A stretch of DNA of 64,000 bases from positions 1,860,001 to 1,924,000 of the forward strand of contig OY760942.1 of assembly GCA_963664065.1 (NCBI GenBank), read 5' to 3'. The position numbers and the translations under genes are program-made. This document shows, in pieces, positions 52,228 to 61,070 of this stretch. The DNA comes from JABDJL01 sp963664065 (lineage in GTDB: Bacteria; Pseudomonadota; Gammaproteobacteria; Xanthomonadales; SZUA-36). The notes below the pieces were generated by a model that did not search any database, was not told where the DNA came from, and saw nothing but the letters and a program-made list of their open reading frames with translations. Position 1 is the stretch's first letter. Each line of letters starts with the position of its first letter.

Positions 52228-53418
52228 ATGTCAAAAGAGAAATTTGTAAGAACAAAGCCCCATGTCAACGTGGGCACGATTGGTCACGTGGATCATGGCA
52301 AGACGACGTTGACGGCGGCGCTGACGAAGATCTGTTCTGAGGCCCGTGGCGGGGAGTTTATTGCTTACGACAAGATTGATAATGCGCCGGAAGAACGCGA
52401 ACGCGGGATTACCATTGCCACCGCGCACGTTGAGTACGAGTCGGAGAACCGGCATTACGCTCATGTTGATTGTCCGGGGCACGCCGATTATGTGAAGAAC
52501 ATGATTACCGGTGCGGCGCAGATGGACGGTGCGATCCTGGTGGTGTCTGCTGCTGACGGGCCGATGCCGCAGACGCGCGAGCATATTCTGCTGGCCCGCC
52601 AGGTGGGTGTGCCTTACATCCTGGTGTATATGAACAAGGCCGACCAGGTGGATGATGACGAGTTGCTGGAGCTGGTGGAGATGGAAGTGCGCGAGCTGTT
52701 GAGCTCGTATGATTTTCCGGGCGACGACATTCCGGTGGTGACCGGTTCGGCGCTGAAGGCACTGGAAGGTGATGAGAGTGACATGGGTGTGCCGTCGATC
52801 CTGAAGTTGATTGACGAGTTGGATGCCTATGTGCCTGAGCCTGTGCGTGAGATGGATAAGCCGTTCCTGTTGCCGATTGAGGATGTGTTTTCCATATCCG
52901 GTCGCGGCACGGTGGTGACCGGTCGTGTGGAGCGCGGCATTATCAAGGTGGGTGAGGAAGTAGAGATCGTTGGAATCAACGAGACCACCAAGACGGTATG
53001 CACGGGCGTTGAGATGTTCCGCAAGTTGCTGGACGAGGGCCGTGCGGGTGACAACGTGGGTGTGTTGCTGCGTGGTACCAAGCGGGATGAGGTGGAGCGT
53101 GGCCAGGTACTGGCGCACGTGAAGTCGATTAATCCGCACACCAGGTTTGAGGCCGAGGTGTACATCCTGTCGAAGGACGAGGGTGGACGTCATACGCCGT
53201 TTTTCAAGGGTTACCGGCCGCAGTTTTACTTCCGCACCACGGATGTGACGGGTGCTTGCGAGTTGCCTGAGGGTATCGAAATGGTGATGCCCGGGGACAA
53301 TGTGCAGATGCAGGTTGAGCTGATAAACCCGATTGCGATGGAGGAAGGCTTGCGCTTCGCGATACGCGAGGGTGGCCGTACGGTGGGTGCTGGCGTTGTT
53401 GCCAAGATCCACGAGTAA
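52228..53418 (+). CDS. tuf: Elongation factor Tu, copy 2 (standard P-loop)
   Basis: Same 396-residue protein as copy 1 at 35401 except for the ordinary Thr27 in GHVDHGKTTLTAAL. Reading both copies side by side, the 1191-base genes differ at one internal base (C 52307 versus T 35480) and at the stop codon (TAA here). Similarity stops abruptly at both ends of the gene, as expected for gene conversion between paralogous tuf genes. It is in the tufA position after fusA and is directly followed by rpsJ. Confidence 0.98.
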   Translation: MSKEKFVRTKPHVNVGTIGHVDHGKTTLTAALTKICSEARGGEFIAYDKIDNAPEERERGITIATAHVEYESENRHYAHVDCPGHADYVKNMITGAAQMDGAILVVSAADGPMPQTREHILLARQVGVPYILVYMNKADQVDDDELLELVEMEVRELLSSYDFPGDDIPVVTGSALKALEGDESDMGVPSILKLIDELDAYVPEPVREMDKPFLLPIEDVFSISGRGTVVTGRVERGIIKVGEEVEIVGINETTKTVCTGVEMFRKLLDEGRAGDNVGVLLRGTKRDEVERGQVLAHVKSINPHTRFEAEVYILSKDEGGRHTPFFKGYRPQFYFRTTDVTGACELPEGIEMVMPGDNVQMQVELINPIAMEEGLRFAIREGGRTVGAGVVAKIHE

Positions 53419-53466
53419 TTGAAATTTATTTTTTTGGCAGATTACGAGCATAGCGAGTAAATAGAA

Positions 53467-53778
53467 ATGGCCGAACAGAGAATCCGCATCCGGCTAAAAG
53501 CCTTCGATCACAGGCTGATTGATCGTTCCGCCGCGGAAATCGTGGAAACAGCGAGAAGGACGGGTGCCCAGGTACGCGGCCCGATTCCCTTGCCCACCCG
53601 CATAGAGCGTCACACGGTGCTCATCTCTCCGCACGTCAACAAGGACGCGCGTGACCAGTATGAGACGCGTACGCACAAACGCCTGATGGATATCATAGAT
53701 CCGAATGACAAAACCGTTGATGCGCTGATGAAGCTCGATCTCGCAGCAGGCGTGGATGTGCAGATCAAGCTGTATTGA
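53467..53778 (+). CDS. rpsJ: 30S ribosomal protein S10 (NusE)
   Basis: 30S head protein and, as NusE, antitermination factor and NusG partner. 103 residues: IRIRLKAFDHRLIDRSAAEI, RGPIPLPTRIERHTVLISPH and KRLMDIIDPNDKTVDALMKL. The spacer after tuf is only 48 bases with a T-rich stretch, so the long L4-binding S10 leader of E. coli is absent and the S10 genes are probably read from the str transcript. Confidence 0.97.
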   Translation: MAEQRIRIRLKAFDHRLIDRSAAEIVETARRTGAQVRGPIPLPTRIERHTVLISPHVNKDARDQYETRTHKRLMDIIDPNDKTVDALMKLDLAAGVDVQIKLY

Positions 53779-53786
53779 GGGGTTGC

Positions 53787-54431
53787 ATGATGACAATTGG
53801 AATTATTGGCCGTAAATGCGGCATGACCAGGGTCTTTACCGAACAGGGAGAAAGTATTCCTGTAACGGTGATTGACGCAAGCCCGAACCGTGTTACCCAG
53901 GTCAAGAATGAAGAAACCGATGGATACCGTGCCATACAGGTCACCACCGGTTCCAGACGTTCAAACCTGGTGAACAAGCCTGCTGCAGGCCACTTCGCCA
54001 AGGCAGATGTGGAAGCAGGCGAAGGATTATGGGAACTGAGGCTCGCCAGCGAAGAGGGTGGCGAACTTGAGGCGGGTGCTGAATTGAGTGTTGAACAGTT
54101 CAAAACCGGCCAGAAAGTCGATGTTACCGGCACCAGCAAAGGAAAAGGATTTGCCGGAGCGGTAAAACGCCACAACTTCAGCATGCAGGACGCGACACAT
54201 GGTAATTCGCTGTCGCACCGCGCGCCTGGTTCAATCGGCCAGTGCCAGACCCCGGGCCGGGTTTTCAAGGGCAAGAAGATGGCAGGTCATATGGGCGATG
54301 AGCGCGTGACCACGCAGAACCTGGAAATTGTCCAGATTGACGCAGAGCGGAACCTGCTCCTGATCAAGGGCGCAGTACCGGGGGCACCTGGCGGACACGT
54401 ATCCGTGCGCCCTTCCGTGAAGTTGCATTAA
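53787..54431 (+). CDS. rplC: 50S ribosomal protein L3
   Basis: Early 50S assembly protein reaching toward the peptidyl-transferase centre. TIGIIGRKCGMTRVFTEQGE is the N-terminus; the central loop GNSLSHRAPGSIGQCQTPGR includes the glutamine methylated by PrmB in E. coli, followed by KGKKMAGHMGDERVTTQNL. 214 residues. ATG 53787 has GAGGGG four bases upstream; ATG 53790 is adjacent. Confidence 0.96.
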   Translation: MMTIGIIGRKCGMTRVFTEQGESIPVTVIDASPNRVTQVKNEETDGYRAIQVTTGSRRSNLVNKPAAGHFAKADVEAGEGLWELRLASEEGGELEAGAELSVEQFKTGQKVDVTGTSKGKGFAGAVKRHNFSMQDATHGNSLSHRAPGSIGQCQTPGRVFKGKKMAGHMGDERVTTQNLEIVQIDAERNLLLIKGAVPGAPGGHVSVRPSVKLH

Positions 54432-54444
54432 CAGGAATATGGTT

Positions 54445-55047
54445 ATGAAACTCGCAGTTTCAGGTGGAAGTGATATCAAAGTGTCCGACGCCACGTTCGG
54501 ACGGGAATTTTCTGAAGCCCTGGTACACCAGGTTGTTACCGCTTATCTGGCGGGCGGGCGTGCCGGTACCAAGGCCCAGAAAAGTCGTTCAACAGCAAGA
54601 GGCGGCGGTAAAAAGCCCTGGCGCCAGAAGGGTACTGGCCGGGCACGTGCAGGTACGATCCGCAGCCCTATCTGGAGAGGCGGTGGCAGGACATTTGCAG
54701 CCACACCGGCTGACCACTCTCAAAAGGTTAATCGCAAGATGTACCGGGGTGCGTTGCAGACCATCCTTTCGGAACTGGTTCGCCAGGACCGGCTGGTCGT
54801 AATTGAAAAGCTGGAGCTTGCGGAGCCGAAAACTCGCCTGCTCAAAGAAATGCTCGCGGGCATGGACGCAGAGCAGTGTCTGATTGTAAGCACGGAAGTA
54901 GACGGAAACTTGTTCCTGGCTTCCCGCAACCTTCCGCATGTCAGTGTGCTGGATGTCGAAGGTATCGATCCGGTGAGTCTGGTAGCGGCGGAAAAAGTAG
55001 TGATCACAATTGATGCAGTCAACAAGATCCAGGAGTGGCTGGGATGA
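54445..55047 (+). CDS. rplD: 50S ribosomal protein L4
   Basis: Lines the exit tunnel; in E. coli also the repressor of the S10 operon. The extended tunnel loop is KSRSTARGGGKKPWRQKGTG, followed by RAGTIRSPIWRGGG. The C-terminal part has TLSELVRQDRLVVIEKL-like globular sequence (ILSELVRQDRLVVIEKLEL). 200 residues. Of the two close ATGs I take 54445, since AGGA is properly spaced for it and only two bases from ATG 54439. Confidence 0.95.
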   Translation: MKLAVSGGSDIKVSDATFGREFSEALVHQVVTAYLAGGRAGTKAQKSRSTARGGGKKPWRQKGTGRARAGTIRSPIWRGGGRTFAATPADHSQKVNRKMYRGALQTILSELVRQDRLVVIEKLELAEPKTRLLKEMLAGMDAEQCLIVSTEVDGNLFLASRNLPHVSVLDVEGIDPVSLVAAEKVVITIDAVNKIQEWLG

Positions 55048-55346
55048 ACAATAATCGTTTGTACAAAGTACTCCTGGCACCGAGGGTGACGGAAAAAACC
55101 GCCCGCATTGGTGATGAAAGTAACCAGTACGTATTCAAAGTGGCGCCAGACGCCAACAAGACCGAGATCCGGGCTGCAGTTGAAACCCTGTTCGAGGTCA
55201 AAGTTGAATCGGTACGCGTTGTCAATGTGAAGGGCAAGAAAAAGACGTTCAAGATGCGCCCGGGCAAGCGTATCGACTGGAAGAAAGCATATGTTCGGGT
55301 TCAGGAGGGTCAGACATTGGACTTCCTGGGCGGAGATTCAGTGTAG
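55044..55346 (+). CDS. rplW: 50S ribosomal protein L23
   Basis: Exit-tunnel rim protein that docks trigger factor and SRP. 100 residues: NRLYKVLLAPRVTEKTARIG, YVFKVAPDANKTEIRAAVET and KVESVRVVNVKGKKKTFKMR. ATG 55044 overlaps the rplD stop; AGGAG lies eight bases upstream inside rplD. Confidence 0.95.
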   Translation: MNNNRLYKVLLAPRVTEKTARIGDESNQYVFKVAPDANKTEIRAAVETLFEVKVESVRVVNVKGKKKTFKMRPGKRIDWKKAYVRVQEGQTLDFLGGDSV

Positions 55347-55358
55347 GGAAGATTTGGT

Positions 55359-56186
55359 ATGACAATTGTAAAGGCAAAACCTACATCGCCAGGACGCCGA
55401 GGCGTCGTGCAGGTCCGACATGATCACCTGCATAAAGGCGCTCCTCATCCGGCCCTGGTAGAGAAAAAATCCAGGACCGGCGGCAGGAATAATACGGGCC
55501 GGATAACTACCCGGCATCGTGGCGGCGGACACAAGAAGCATTACCGCGTTATTGATTTCAAACGCGACAAGGATGGCATCGGTGGTCGGGTAGAGCGCAT
55601 CGAATACGATCCTAATCGCAGCGCGCACATTGCATTGGTGCTGTATGCAGACGGAGAACGCCGTTACATCATCGCTCCCAAGGGAGTGCGCTCCGGTGAT
55701 CCGGTCAGCAGTGGCCGGGAAGCGGCAATCAAGCCGGGTAACTCGCTGCCCTTACGCAATATCCCGGTAGGTACGGTTGTACATTGTGTGGAGCTGAAAC
55801 CTGGCAAGGGCGCGCAACTGGCACGTAGTGCCGGAACAGCGGTACAGCTGGTTGCCCGTGAAGGTCAGTACGCAACCCTGCGGCTGCGTTCTGGCGAGAT
55901 GCGCAAGGTTCCAATTCGCTGCAAGGCCACGGTTGGTGAAGTTTCCAACTCTGAGCACAACCTGGAAAAACTGGGTAAAGCCGGCGCAAAACGCTGGCGT
56001 GGCGTGCGGCCCACGGTTCGTGGTGTTGCGATGAACCCGGTAGATCACCCGCATGGCGGCGGTGAAGGTAAAACTTCAGGTGGCCGTCACCCGGTATCTC
56101 CATGGGGCGTTCCAGCCAAGGGCCACAAAACACGCAAGAACAAGCGTACAGACAAATTTATTGTCCGTTCGCGTTCCGGGAAATAA
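55359..56186 (+). CDS. rplB: 50S ribosomal protein L2
   Basis: Essential for subunit association and peptidyl-transferase integrity. 275 residues. GGGHKKHYRVIDFKRDKDGI in the N-terminal domain, RNIPVGTVVHCVELKPGKGA in the middle, and the conserved MNPVDHPHGGGEGKTSGGRH containing the functionally important His. The tail is strongly basic. Confidence 0.97.
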   Translation: MTIVKAKPTSPGRRGVVQVRHDHLHKGAPHPALVEKKSRTGGRNNTGRITTRHRGGGHKKHYRVIDFKRDKDGIGGRVERIEYDPNRSAHIALVLYADGERRYIIAPKGVRSGDPVSSGREAAIKPGNSLPLRNIPVGTVVHCVELKPGKGAQLARSAGTAVQLVAREGQYATLRLRSGEMRKVPIRCKATVGEVSNSEHNLEKLGKAGAKRWRGVRPTVRGVAMNPVDHPHGGGEGKTSGGRHPVSPWGVPAKGHKTRKNKRTDKFIVRSRSGK

Positions 56187-56197
56187 CGGGGTGAGAT

Positions 56198-56470
56198 ATG
56201 CCAAGATCAATTAAAAAAGGACCGTTTATCGATCACCATCTGGCCACCAAGGTGAGCAGTGCGGTTGAAACGAATAACAAGAGGCCAATCAAGACCTGGT
56301 CCCGCCGTTCCATGATCCTGCCGGAAATGGTCGGCTTGACCATTGCTGTGCACAACGGCCGACAGCATGTTCCCATTCTGATCAATGACCAGATGATCGG
56401 TCACAAGCTGGGTGAGTTTGCCGCTACCCGTACATTTCGCGGACATTCCGGCGACCGCAAAACGAAATAG
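56198..56470 (+). CDS. rpsS: 30S ribosomal protein S19
   Basis: 30S head protein contacting the A-site finger. 90 residues: PRSIKKGPFIDHHLATKV, KTWSRRSMILPEMVGLTIAV, and LGEFAATRTFRGHSGDRKTK. Follows rplB after 11 bases. Confidence 0.97.
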   Translation: MPRSIKKGPFIDHHLATKVSSAVETNNKRPIKTWSRRSMILPEMVGLTIAVHNGRQHVPILINDQMIGHKLGEFAATRTFRGHSGDRKTK

Positions 56471-56481
56471 GTATCAGGAAG

Positions 56482-56817
56482 ATGCAGGTGACAGCACGAT
56501 TGAAGGGAGCACGTATATCCGCGCAGAAGGTGCGGCTGGTCGCGGACCAGGTACGTGGCTTACCGGTGGAAAAAGCAGAGCAGTTGTTGACGTTCAGCAC
56601 CAAGAAAGCGGCGCATATCGTCAAGAAAGTGCTGTTGTCCGCTATTGCCAACGCGGAACACAACGAGGGCGCCGACATTGATGAGCTGAAGATTCAGACC
56701 ATCATGATTGATGAGGGCCCTACCATGAAACGCGGCAGGGCTCGAGCCAAGGGACGCGGAACCCGCATCCTGAAGCGAACCAGTCACATTACTTTGACCG
56801 TAGCAGACCAGGCTTAG
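56482..56817 (+). CDS. rplV: 50S ribosomal protein L22
   Basis: Tunnel-lining protein; macrolide resistance maps to its beta-hairpin. 111 residues: GARISAQKVRLVADQVRGLP, LLTFSTKKAAHIVKKVLLSA and the hairpin MKRGRARAKGRGTRILKRTS. The hairpin tip shows no deletion or duplication. Confidence 0.96.
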   Translation: MQVTARLKGARISAQKVRLVADQVRGLPVEKAEQLLTFSTKKAAHIVKKVLLSAIANAEHNEGADIDELKIQTIMIDEGPTMKRGRARAKGRGTRILKRTSHITLTVADQA

Positions 56818-56858
56818 TGTTTAACACTCTGGGTCTTTAACAGGTAAAGGCAAAAAAT

Positions 56859-57524
56859 ATGGGCCAGAAAGTACATCCAACAGGTATCCGGCTTGGCATC
56901 GCCAAGGACTGGAACTCCACGTGGTTTGCCGAAAAAGGTGAATACGCCGAGCAGCTGAATTCCGACCTCAAGGTACGGAAGTTTCTGCGTGAGCGTCTGG
57001 CCCAGGCAGCGGTCAGCCGGATTACTATTGAACGCCCGGCCAAGTCTGCACGCATCACGATCCATACTGCACGGCCGGGTATTGTGATCGGCAAGAAAGG
57101 CGAAGACATTGATCGTCTGCGCCGTGATGTCACGGCGTTGATGGGTGTTCCGACACATATCACGGTCGCTGAAATACGCAAGCCGGAACTTGATGCCCAT
57201 CTGGTCGCGGAAGGTATCGCACAACAGCTGGAACGCAGAATCATGTTCCGACGCGCAATGAAGAGAGCAGTTGGAAATTCCATGCGCCTTGGTGCCCTGG
57301 GTATCAAGGTTTGTGTTGCCGGACGACTGAACGGCGCCGATATTGCGCGTAGCGAATGGTACCGGGAAGGCCAGGTGCCGCTACATACACTGCGGGCAGA
57401 CGTGGACTACGGATTTGTAGAGGCAAAGACCACATATGGCGTGCTGGGCGTAAAAGTCTGGATTTACAAGGGTGAGGTTTTCGACCTGTATGCGCCCAAA
57501 TCCGAAGACAGGCACGGCAAATAG
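56859..57524 (+). CDS. rpsC: 30S ribosomal protein S3
   Basis: mRNA-entry protein with KH domain. MGQKVHPTGIRLGI start, KH motif ARPGIVIGKKGEDIDRLRRD, then RRAMKRAVGNSMRLGALGIK and DVDYGFVEAKTTYGVLGVKV. 221 residues, a little shorter than in E. coli because the C-terminal tail is short. Confidence 0.97.
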   Translation: MGQKVHPTGIRLGIAKDWNSTWFAEKGEYAEQLNSDLKVRKFLRERLAQAAVSRITIERPAKSARITIHTARPGIVIGKKGEDIDRLRRDVTALMGVPTHITVAEIRKPELDAHLVAEGIAQQLERRIMFRRAMKRAVGNSMRLGALGIKVCVAGRLNGADIARSEWYREGQVPLHTLRADVDYGFVEAKTTYGVLGVKVWIYKGEVFDLYAPKSEDRHGK

Positions 57525-57543
57525 GACACTAGGAGACTGGGAA

Positions 57544-57957
57544 ATGCTGCAGCCGAAACGAACAAAATTCAAAAAACAGATGAAAGGCCGCAACCGCGGA
57601 CTGGCCCATGTGGGAAACAAGGTCAGTTTCGGAGAATTCGGCCTGAAAGCAACGACGCGTGGATTCGTCACTGCCCGGCAGATCGAAGCAGCCCGTCGAG
57701 CGATCACTCGTTACGTAAAACGTGGCGGAAAATTGTGGATCCGCGTTTACCCCGACAAGCCGATTACCAAGAAACCCGTAGAGGTTCGTATGGGCAAAGG
57801 GAAAGGTAATGTTGAGTACTGGGTTGCGCCCATTCAACCCGGTCGAGTGCTTTATGAAATCCAGGGCGTGTCCGAAGATGCTGCCCGGGAAGCATTCCGC
57901 CTGGCCTCGGCGAAGTTGGCGGTCAAGACCACATTTGTAACCCGGTCGGTGATGTGA
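57544..57957 (+). CDS. rplP: 50S ribosomal protein L16
   Basis: Sits near the A-site tRNA elbow and is needed for late 50S assembly. 137 residues: MLQPKRTKFKKQMKGRNRG, FGLKATTRGFVTARQIEAAR, VRMGKGKGNVEYWVAPIQPG. Start ATG 57544; the longer open frame upstream overlaps rpsC. It ends ATGTGATGG, so the stop overlaps the rpmC start. Confidence 0.97.
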   Translation: MLQPKRTKFKKQMKGRNRGLAHVGNKVSFGEFGLKATTRGFVTARQIEAARRAITRYVKRGGKLWIRVYPDKPITKKPVEVRMGKGKGNVEYWVAPIQPGRVLYEIQGVSEDAAREAFRLASAKLAVKTTFVTRSVM

Positions 57958-58160
57958 TGGATATTCAGGAAATCAGAACAAAATCTGAAGGCGATGTGCG
58001 CAGCGAGCTCAGTGAGTTGTTGCAGGAACAGTTTAACCTCAGGATGCAAAAAGGAACGGGCCAGCTTGCTCAACCGAACGAATTGCGCCGCGTACGCAGG
58101 GATATTGCCCGCCTGAAGACCATCCTGAGCGAAAAGAGCAGAGAAGGAAGTGAGTCATGA
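57957..58160 (+). CDS. rpmC: 50S ribosomal protein L29
   Basis: Small helical protein at the tunnel exit. 67 residues: MDIQEIRTKSEGDVRSEL, LLQEQFNLRMQKGTGQLAQ and RRVRRDIARLKTILSEK. ATG 57957 overlaps the rplP stop by one base; its own stop overlaps rpsQ by four bases. Confidence 0.96.
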   Translation: MDIQEIRTKSEGDVRSELSELLQEQFNLRMQKGTGQLAQPNELRRVRRDIARLKTILSEKSREGSES

Positions 58161-58417
58161 GCAGTGCTTCAGAAGTCAAGAGAACCAAGGTGGGGCTCGT
58201 CGTAAGCGACAAGATGGACAAAACCGTCACCGTACTGCTGGAAAGGCAGGTCAAACATCCACTCTATGGCAAGTACATTAAGCGTTCGACCAAGGTTCAT
58301 GCCCACGATGAGACCAATGACTGCGGCGAAGGTGACAAGGTCATGATCGCGGAATGTCGCCCGATTTCCAAAGCCAAGAGCTGGCGGGTGCTGGAAGTCC
58401 TGGAGCGGGCTCAGTAA
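58157..58417 (+). CDS. rpsQ: 30S ribosomal protein S17
   Basis: Primary 16S-binding OB-fold protein. 86 residues: VGLVVSDKMDKTVTVLLER, HPLYGKYIKRSTKVHAHDE and GDKVMIAECRPISKAKSWRV. Last gene of the E. coli-type S10 set; rplN begins 27 bases later with no visible terminator or promoter between them. Confidence 0.97.
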   Translation: MSSASEVKRTKVGLVVSDKMDKTVTVLLERQVKHPLYGKYIKRSTKVHAHDETNDCGEGDKVMIAECRPISKAKSWRVLEVLERAQ

Positions 58418-58444
58418 GCCCCTGTTGAGACCGAGGAAAGAAAA

Positions 58445-58813
58445 ATGATTCAAATGCAGAGCATGCTGAGCGCGGCAGACAACAGTGGCGCGCGCCAGGT
58501 AATGTGTATCAAGGTGCTGGGTGGATCCAAGCGTCGTTATGCGCATATCGGGGACATCATCAAGGTGACGGTCAAAGATGCCATTCCACGAGGCAAGGTG
58601 AAAAAGGGCGAAGTCTATGACGCGGTTGTTGTGCGTACCCGCAAGGGAGTGCGCAGAAGTGATGGCTCACTGATTCGTTTTGACAGCAATGCCGCGGTAT
58701 TGCTGGACCCGAAACTTGAGCCTATCGGTACCCGTATTTTTGGCCCGGTAACGCGCGAGCTTCGCACCGAGAGATTTATGAAGATTGTCTCGCTTGCACC
58801 TGAAGTGCTGTAA
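58445..58813 (+). CDS. rplN: 50S ribosomal protein L14
   Basis: Subunit-interface protein, binding site of the silencing factor RsfS. 122 residues: MIQMQSMLSAADNSGARQVM, DIIKVTVKDAIPRGKVKKGE and FGPVTRELRTERFMKIVSLAP. First gene of the spc group. Confidence 0.97.
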   Translation: MIQMQSMLSAADNSGARQVMCIKVLGGSKRRYAHIGDIIKVTVKDAIPRGKVKKGEVYDAVVVRTRKGVRRSDGSLIRFDSNAAVLLDPKLEPIGTRIFGPVTRELRTERFMKIVSLAPEVL

Positions 58814-58831
58814 GCGGGGGAGATTGGAAAG

Positions 58832-59149
58832 ATGAAACGCATCAAGAAAGGCGATGAGGTAGTCGTGATTGCCGGGCGCAGCAAGGGCCAGAGAGGTCAT
58901 GTGCTTAGCGTGATGGAAAACGAACGCCTGCTGGTAGAAAACGTCAACATGGTCAAGCGCCACACGAAGCCGGATCCTGGCCGTAATATTTCGGGCGGTA
59001 TCGTGGAAAAGGAGGCCCCGATCCATGATTCGAATGTCCAGTTATTCAATCCTGCCACCAACAAGGCGGACAAGGTTGGATACAAGACACTTGGAGATGG
59101 TCATAAGGTCAGGATTTTCAAATCCAACGGCGAAGCCGTCGATATCTAA
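58832..59149 (+). CDS. rplX: 50S ribosomal protein L24
   Basis: Assembly-initiator protein with a KOW motif: IKKGDEVVVIAGRSKGQRGH. It continues LLVENVNMVKRHTKPDPG and GGIVEKEAPIHDSNVQLFNP. 105 residues, the E. coli size. Confidence 0.96.
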   Translation: MKRIKKGDEVVVIAGRSKGQRGHVLSVMENERLLVENVNMVKRHTKPDPGRNISGGIVEKEAPIHDSNVQLFNPATNKADKVGYKTLGDGHKVRIFKSNGEAVDI

Positions 59150-59160
59150 GGTTAGGAATT

Positions 59161-59703
59161 ATGTCGAGATTACAGACATTTTATAAGGAAACAGTGGTTC
59201 CCCAGTTAATGGAGCAGCTTGAGCTGTCCAATGTAATGGAGGTTCCGAAAATAACCAAGATCACCCTGAATATGGGTGTTGGGGAAGCTGTTACCGACAA
59301 GAAAGTGATGGAACGGGCTACCGGTGACATGACCCTGATTGCAGGTCAAAAGCCGATCGTCAGGCTGTCACGCAAGTCAGTGGCCTCATTCAAGATCCGA
59401 GACGGCTGGCCGGTGGGTTGCAAAGTGACACTACGGCGTGAGCGGATGTATGAGTTTCTCGATCGCCTGGTGAATATCTCCATTCCAAGGGTGCGTGATT
59501 TCCGTGGTCTTAGCCCGAAATCATTTGATGGGCGTGGAAATTATAGCCTAGGTGTGAAAGAGCAGATCATGTTCCCCGAAATCGATTTTGACAAGGTGGA
59601 TGCGATCCGCGGTATGGATATCACCATTACAACCAATGCAAAAGACAACGAGCAGGGAATTGCGCTGTTAAAAGCGTTCAATTTCCCGTTCAAGGACAGG
59701 TAG
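59161..59703 (+). CDS. rplE: 50S ribosomal protein L5
   Basis: 5S rRNA-binding protein contacting the P-site tRNA and S13. 180 residues: LEL-type N-terminal helix, EVPKITKITLNMGVGEAVTD, KPIVRLSRKSVASFKIRDGW, and RGLSPKSFDGRGNYSLGVKE. A regular spc-operon member between rplX and rpsN. Confidence 0.97.
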   Translation: MSRLQTFYKETVVPQLMEQLELSNVMEVPKITKITLNMGVGEAVTDKKVMERATGDMTLIAGQKPIVRLSRKSVASFKIRDGWPVGCKVTLRRERMYEFLDRLVNISIPRVRDFRGLSPKSFDGRGNYSLGVKEQIMFPEIDFDKVDAIRGMDITITTNAKDNEQGIALLKAFNFPFKDR

Positions 59704-59716
59704 CCAAGGAAAAACC

Positions 59717-60022
59717 ATGGCAAAAGTATCCATGATCAACCGCGAGAAGCGGCGCACGAAACTGGTGAAAAAGTACGCCAAGAAACGGACGGAGTTGAAG
59801 GCAGTGATTTCAAACCCGGAAGTTGGATTTGAGGAAAAGCAAAACGCGATGTTCGCATTGCAAAAACTGCCGCGTGATTCCTGCCCGGCGAGGCAAAGGA
59901 ACCGTTGCGCCATATCCGGTCGTCCGAGGGGTTTCTATCGCAAGTTTGGTTTGGGCCGTAACATGCTGCGCGAAGCAGCCATGCGCGGTGACGTGCCCGG
60001 CCTGCGTAAGGCCAGTTGGTGA
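59717..60022 (+). CDS. rpsN: 30S ribosomal protein S14
   Basis: 101-residue zinc-free (C-minus) type: no CxxC pairs, as usual in gammaproteobacteria. LPRDSCPARQRNRCAISGRP and RGFYRKFGLGRNMLREAAMR carry the conserved 16S contacts; ends GLRKASW. ATG 59717, 13 bases after rplE. Confidence 0.97.
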   Translation: MAKVSMINREKRRTKLVKKYAKKRTELKAVISNPEVGFEEKQNAMFALQKLPRDSCPARQRNRCAISGRPRGFYRKFGLGRNMLREAAMRGDVPGLRKASW

Positions 60023-60076
60023 GAAGAATAAAACAACGGAGCGATGCTCCGGAATTGAAGAGACAGGACAAAAAAG

Positions 60077-60472
60077 ATGAGCATGAGTGACCCGATTGCA
60101 GATATGTTGACGCGTATTCGCAATGCACAGGCAACCCGGAAAGTGACAGTAGAAATGCCGAACTCAAAGGTAAAAGTAGGCATTGCCGGTGTACTTAAGA
60201 ACGAAGGCTATATCAATGACTTTGCCATCGGCGAGGTCAATGGAAAGCCTACGCTTGAGGTAACGCTGAAATATTTTGAAGGCCGTGGCGTGATTGACAT
60301 GATCAAACGAGGCAGCCGTCCGGGCTTGCGTATTTATCGTGGCAAAGACGAACTGCCGAGGGTATTTGATGGCCTGGGAATCACCATTGTCAGCACGTCC
60401 AAGGGAATCATGACCGATATCCAGGCTCGCGCACAGGGACAGGGCGGAGAAATTCTCTGCTTCGTGTCGTAA
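60077..60472 (+). CDS. rpsH: 30S ribosomal protein S8
   Basis: Central-domain 16S assembly protein and, in E. coli, translational repressor of the spc operon. 131 residues: MSDPIADMLTRIRNAQATRK, LEVTLKYFEGRGVIDMIKRG, and the C-terminal STSKGIMTDIQARAQGQGGE. MSMSDP leaves two adjacent Met starts. Confidence 0.97.
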   Translation: MSMSDPIADMLTRIRNAQATRKVTVEMPNSKVKVGIAGVLKNEGYINDFAIGEVNGKPTLEVTLKYFEGRGVIDMIKRGSRPGLRIYRGKDELPRVFDGLGITIVSTSKGIMTDIQARAQGQGGEILCFVS

Positions 60473-60493
60473 ACGGCTGGCTGGGAGAAAGAT

Positions 60494-61021
60494 ATGTCAC
60501 GCGTAGCTAAGAATCCGATTGTTCTGCCATCAGGTGTTGAACTCAACATCGATGGCGCGGAAGTTTCGGTCAAAGGCCCAAAGGGCAAGCTTTCGGTCAC
60601 ATTGCACCCTACCGTAAGCCTCAAGCAGGAAGATGGCGAGTACAAGCTCGAATGGAAGACAGACAAAGATGTGGCCATGGCAGGTACCTTTCGGTCGCTG
60701 GTCAATAATATGGTGACCGGGGTGTCTGAAGGTTTTGAAAAGAAGCTGAATTTAATCGGCGTTGGATACCGCGCCCAGGCCGAGGGCGACAAATTGAACC
60801 TGGCACTCGGTTTTTCACATCCGGTCAATTACAAAGCGCCCGAAGGCGTGAAAATTGAAACTCCGACACAGACCGAAATCATCATCTCCGGATGTGATAA
60901 GCAGAAAGTCGGCCAGGCGGCAGCGGAAATTCGGTCATTCCGGCCACCGGAACCCTACAAGGGCAAAGGAGTGCGTTACTCGGATGAGCGTGTGATCAGG
61001 AAGGAAGCCAAGAAGGCCTGA
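60494..61021 (+). CDS. rplF: 50S ribosomal protein L6
   Basis: Two-fold repeated protein near the sarcin-ricin loop. 175 residues: SRVAKNPIVLPSGVELNIDG, VSVKGPKGKLSVTLHP, LIGVGYRAQAEGDKLNLALG and RPPEPYKGKGVRYSDERV. Confidence 0.97.
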   Translation: MSRVAKNPIVLPSGVELNIDGAEVSVKGPKGKLSVTLHPTVSLKQEDGEYKLEWKTDKDVAMAGTFRSLVNNMVTGVSEGFEKKLNLIGVGYRAQAEGDKLNLALGFSHPVNYKAPEGVKIETPTQTEIIISGCDKQKVGQAAAEIRSFRPPEPYKGKGVRYSDERVIRKEAKKA

Positions 61022-61070
61022 TCTTTTGGATGGGACATTCAGGCACTGACTGTAATTAAAGGTAGCTGAG

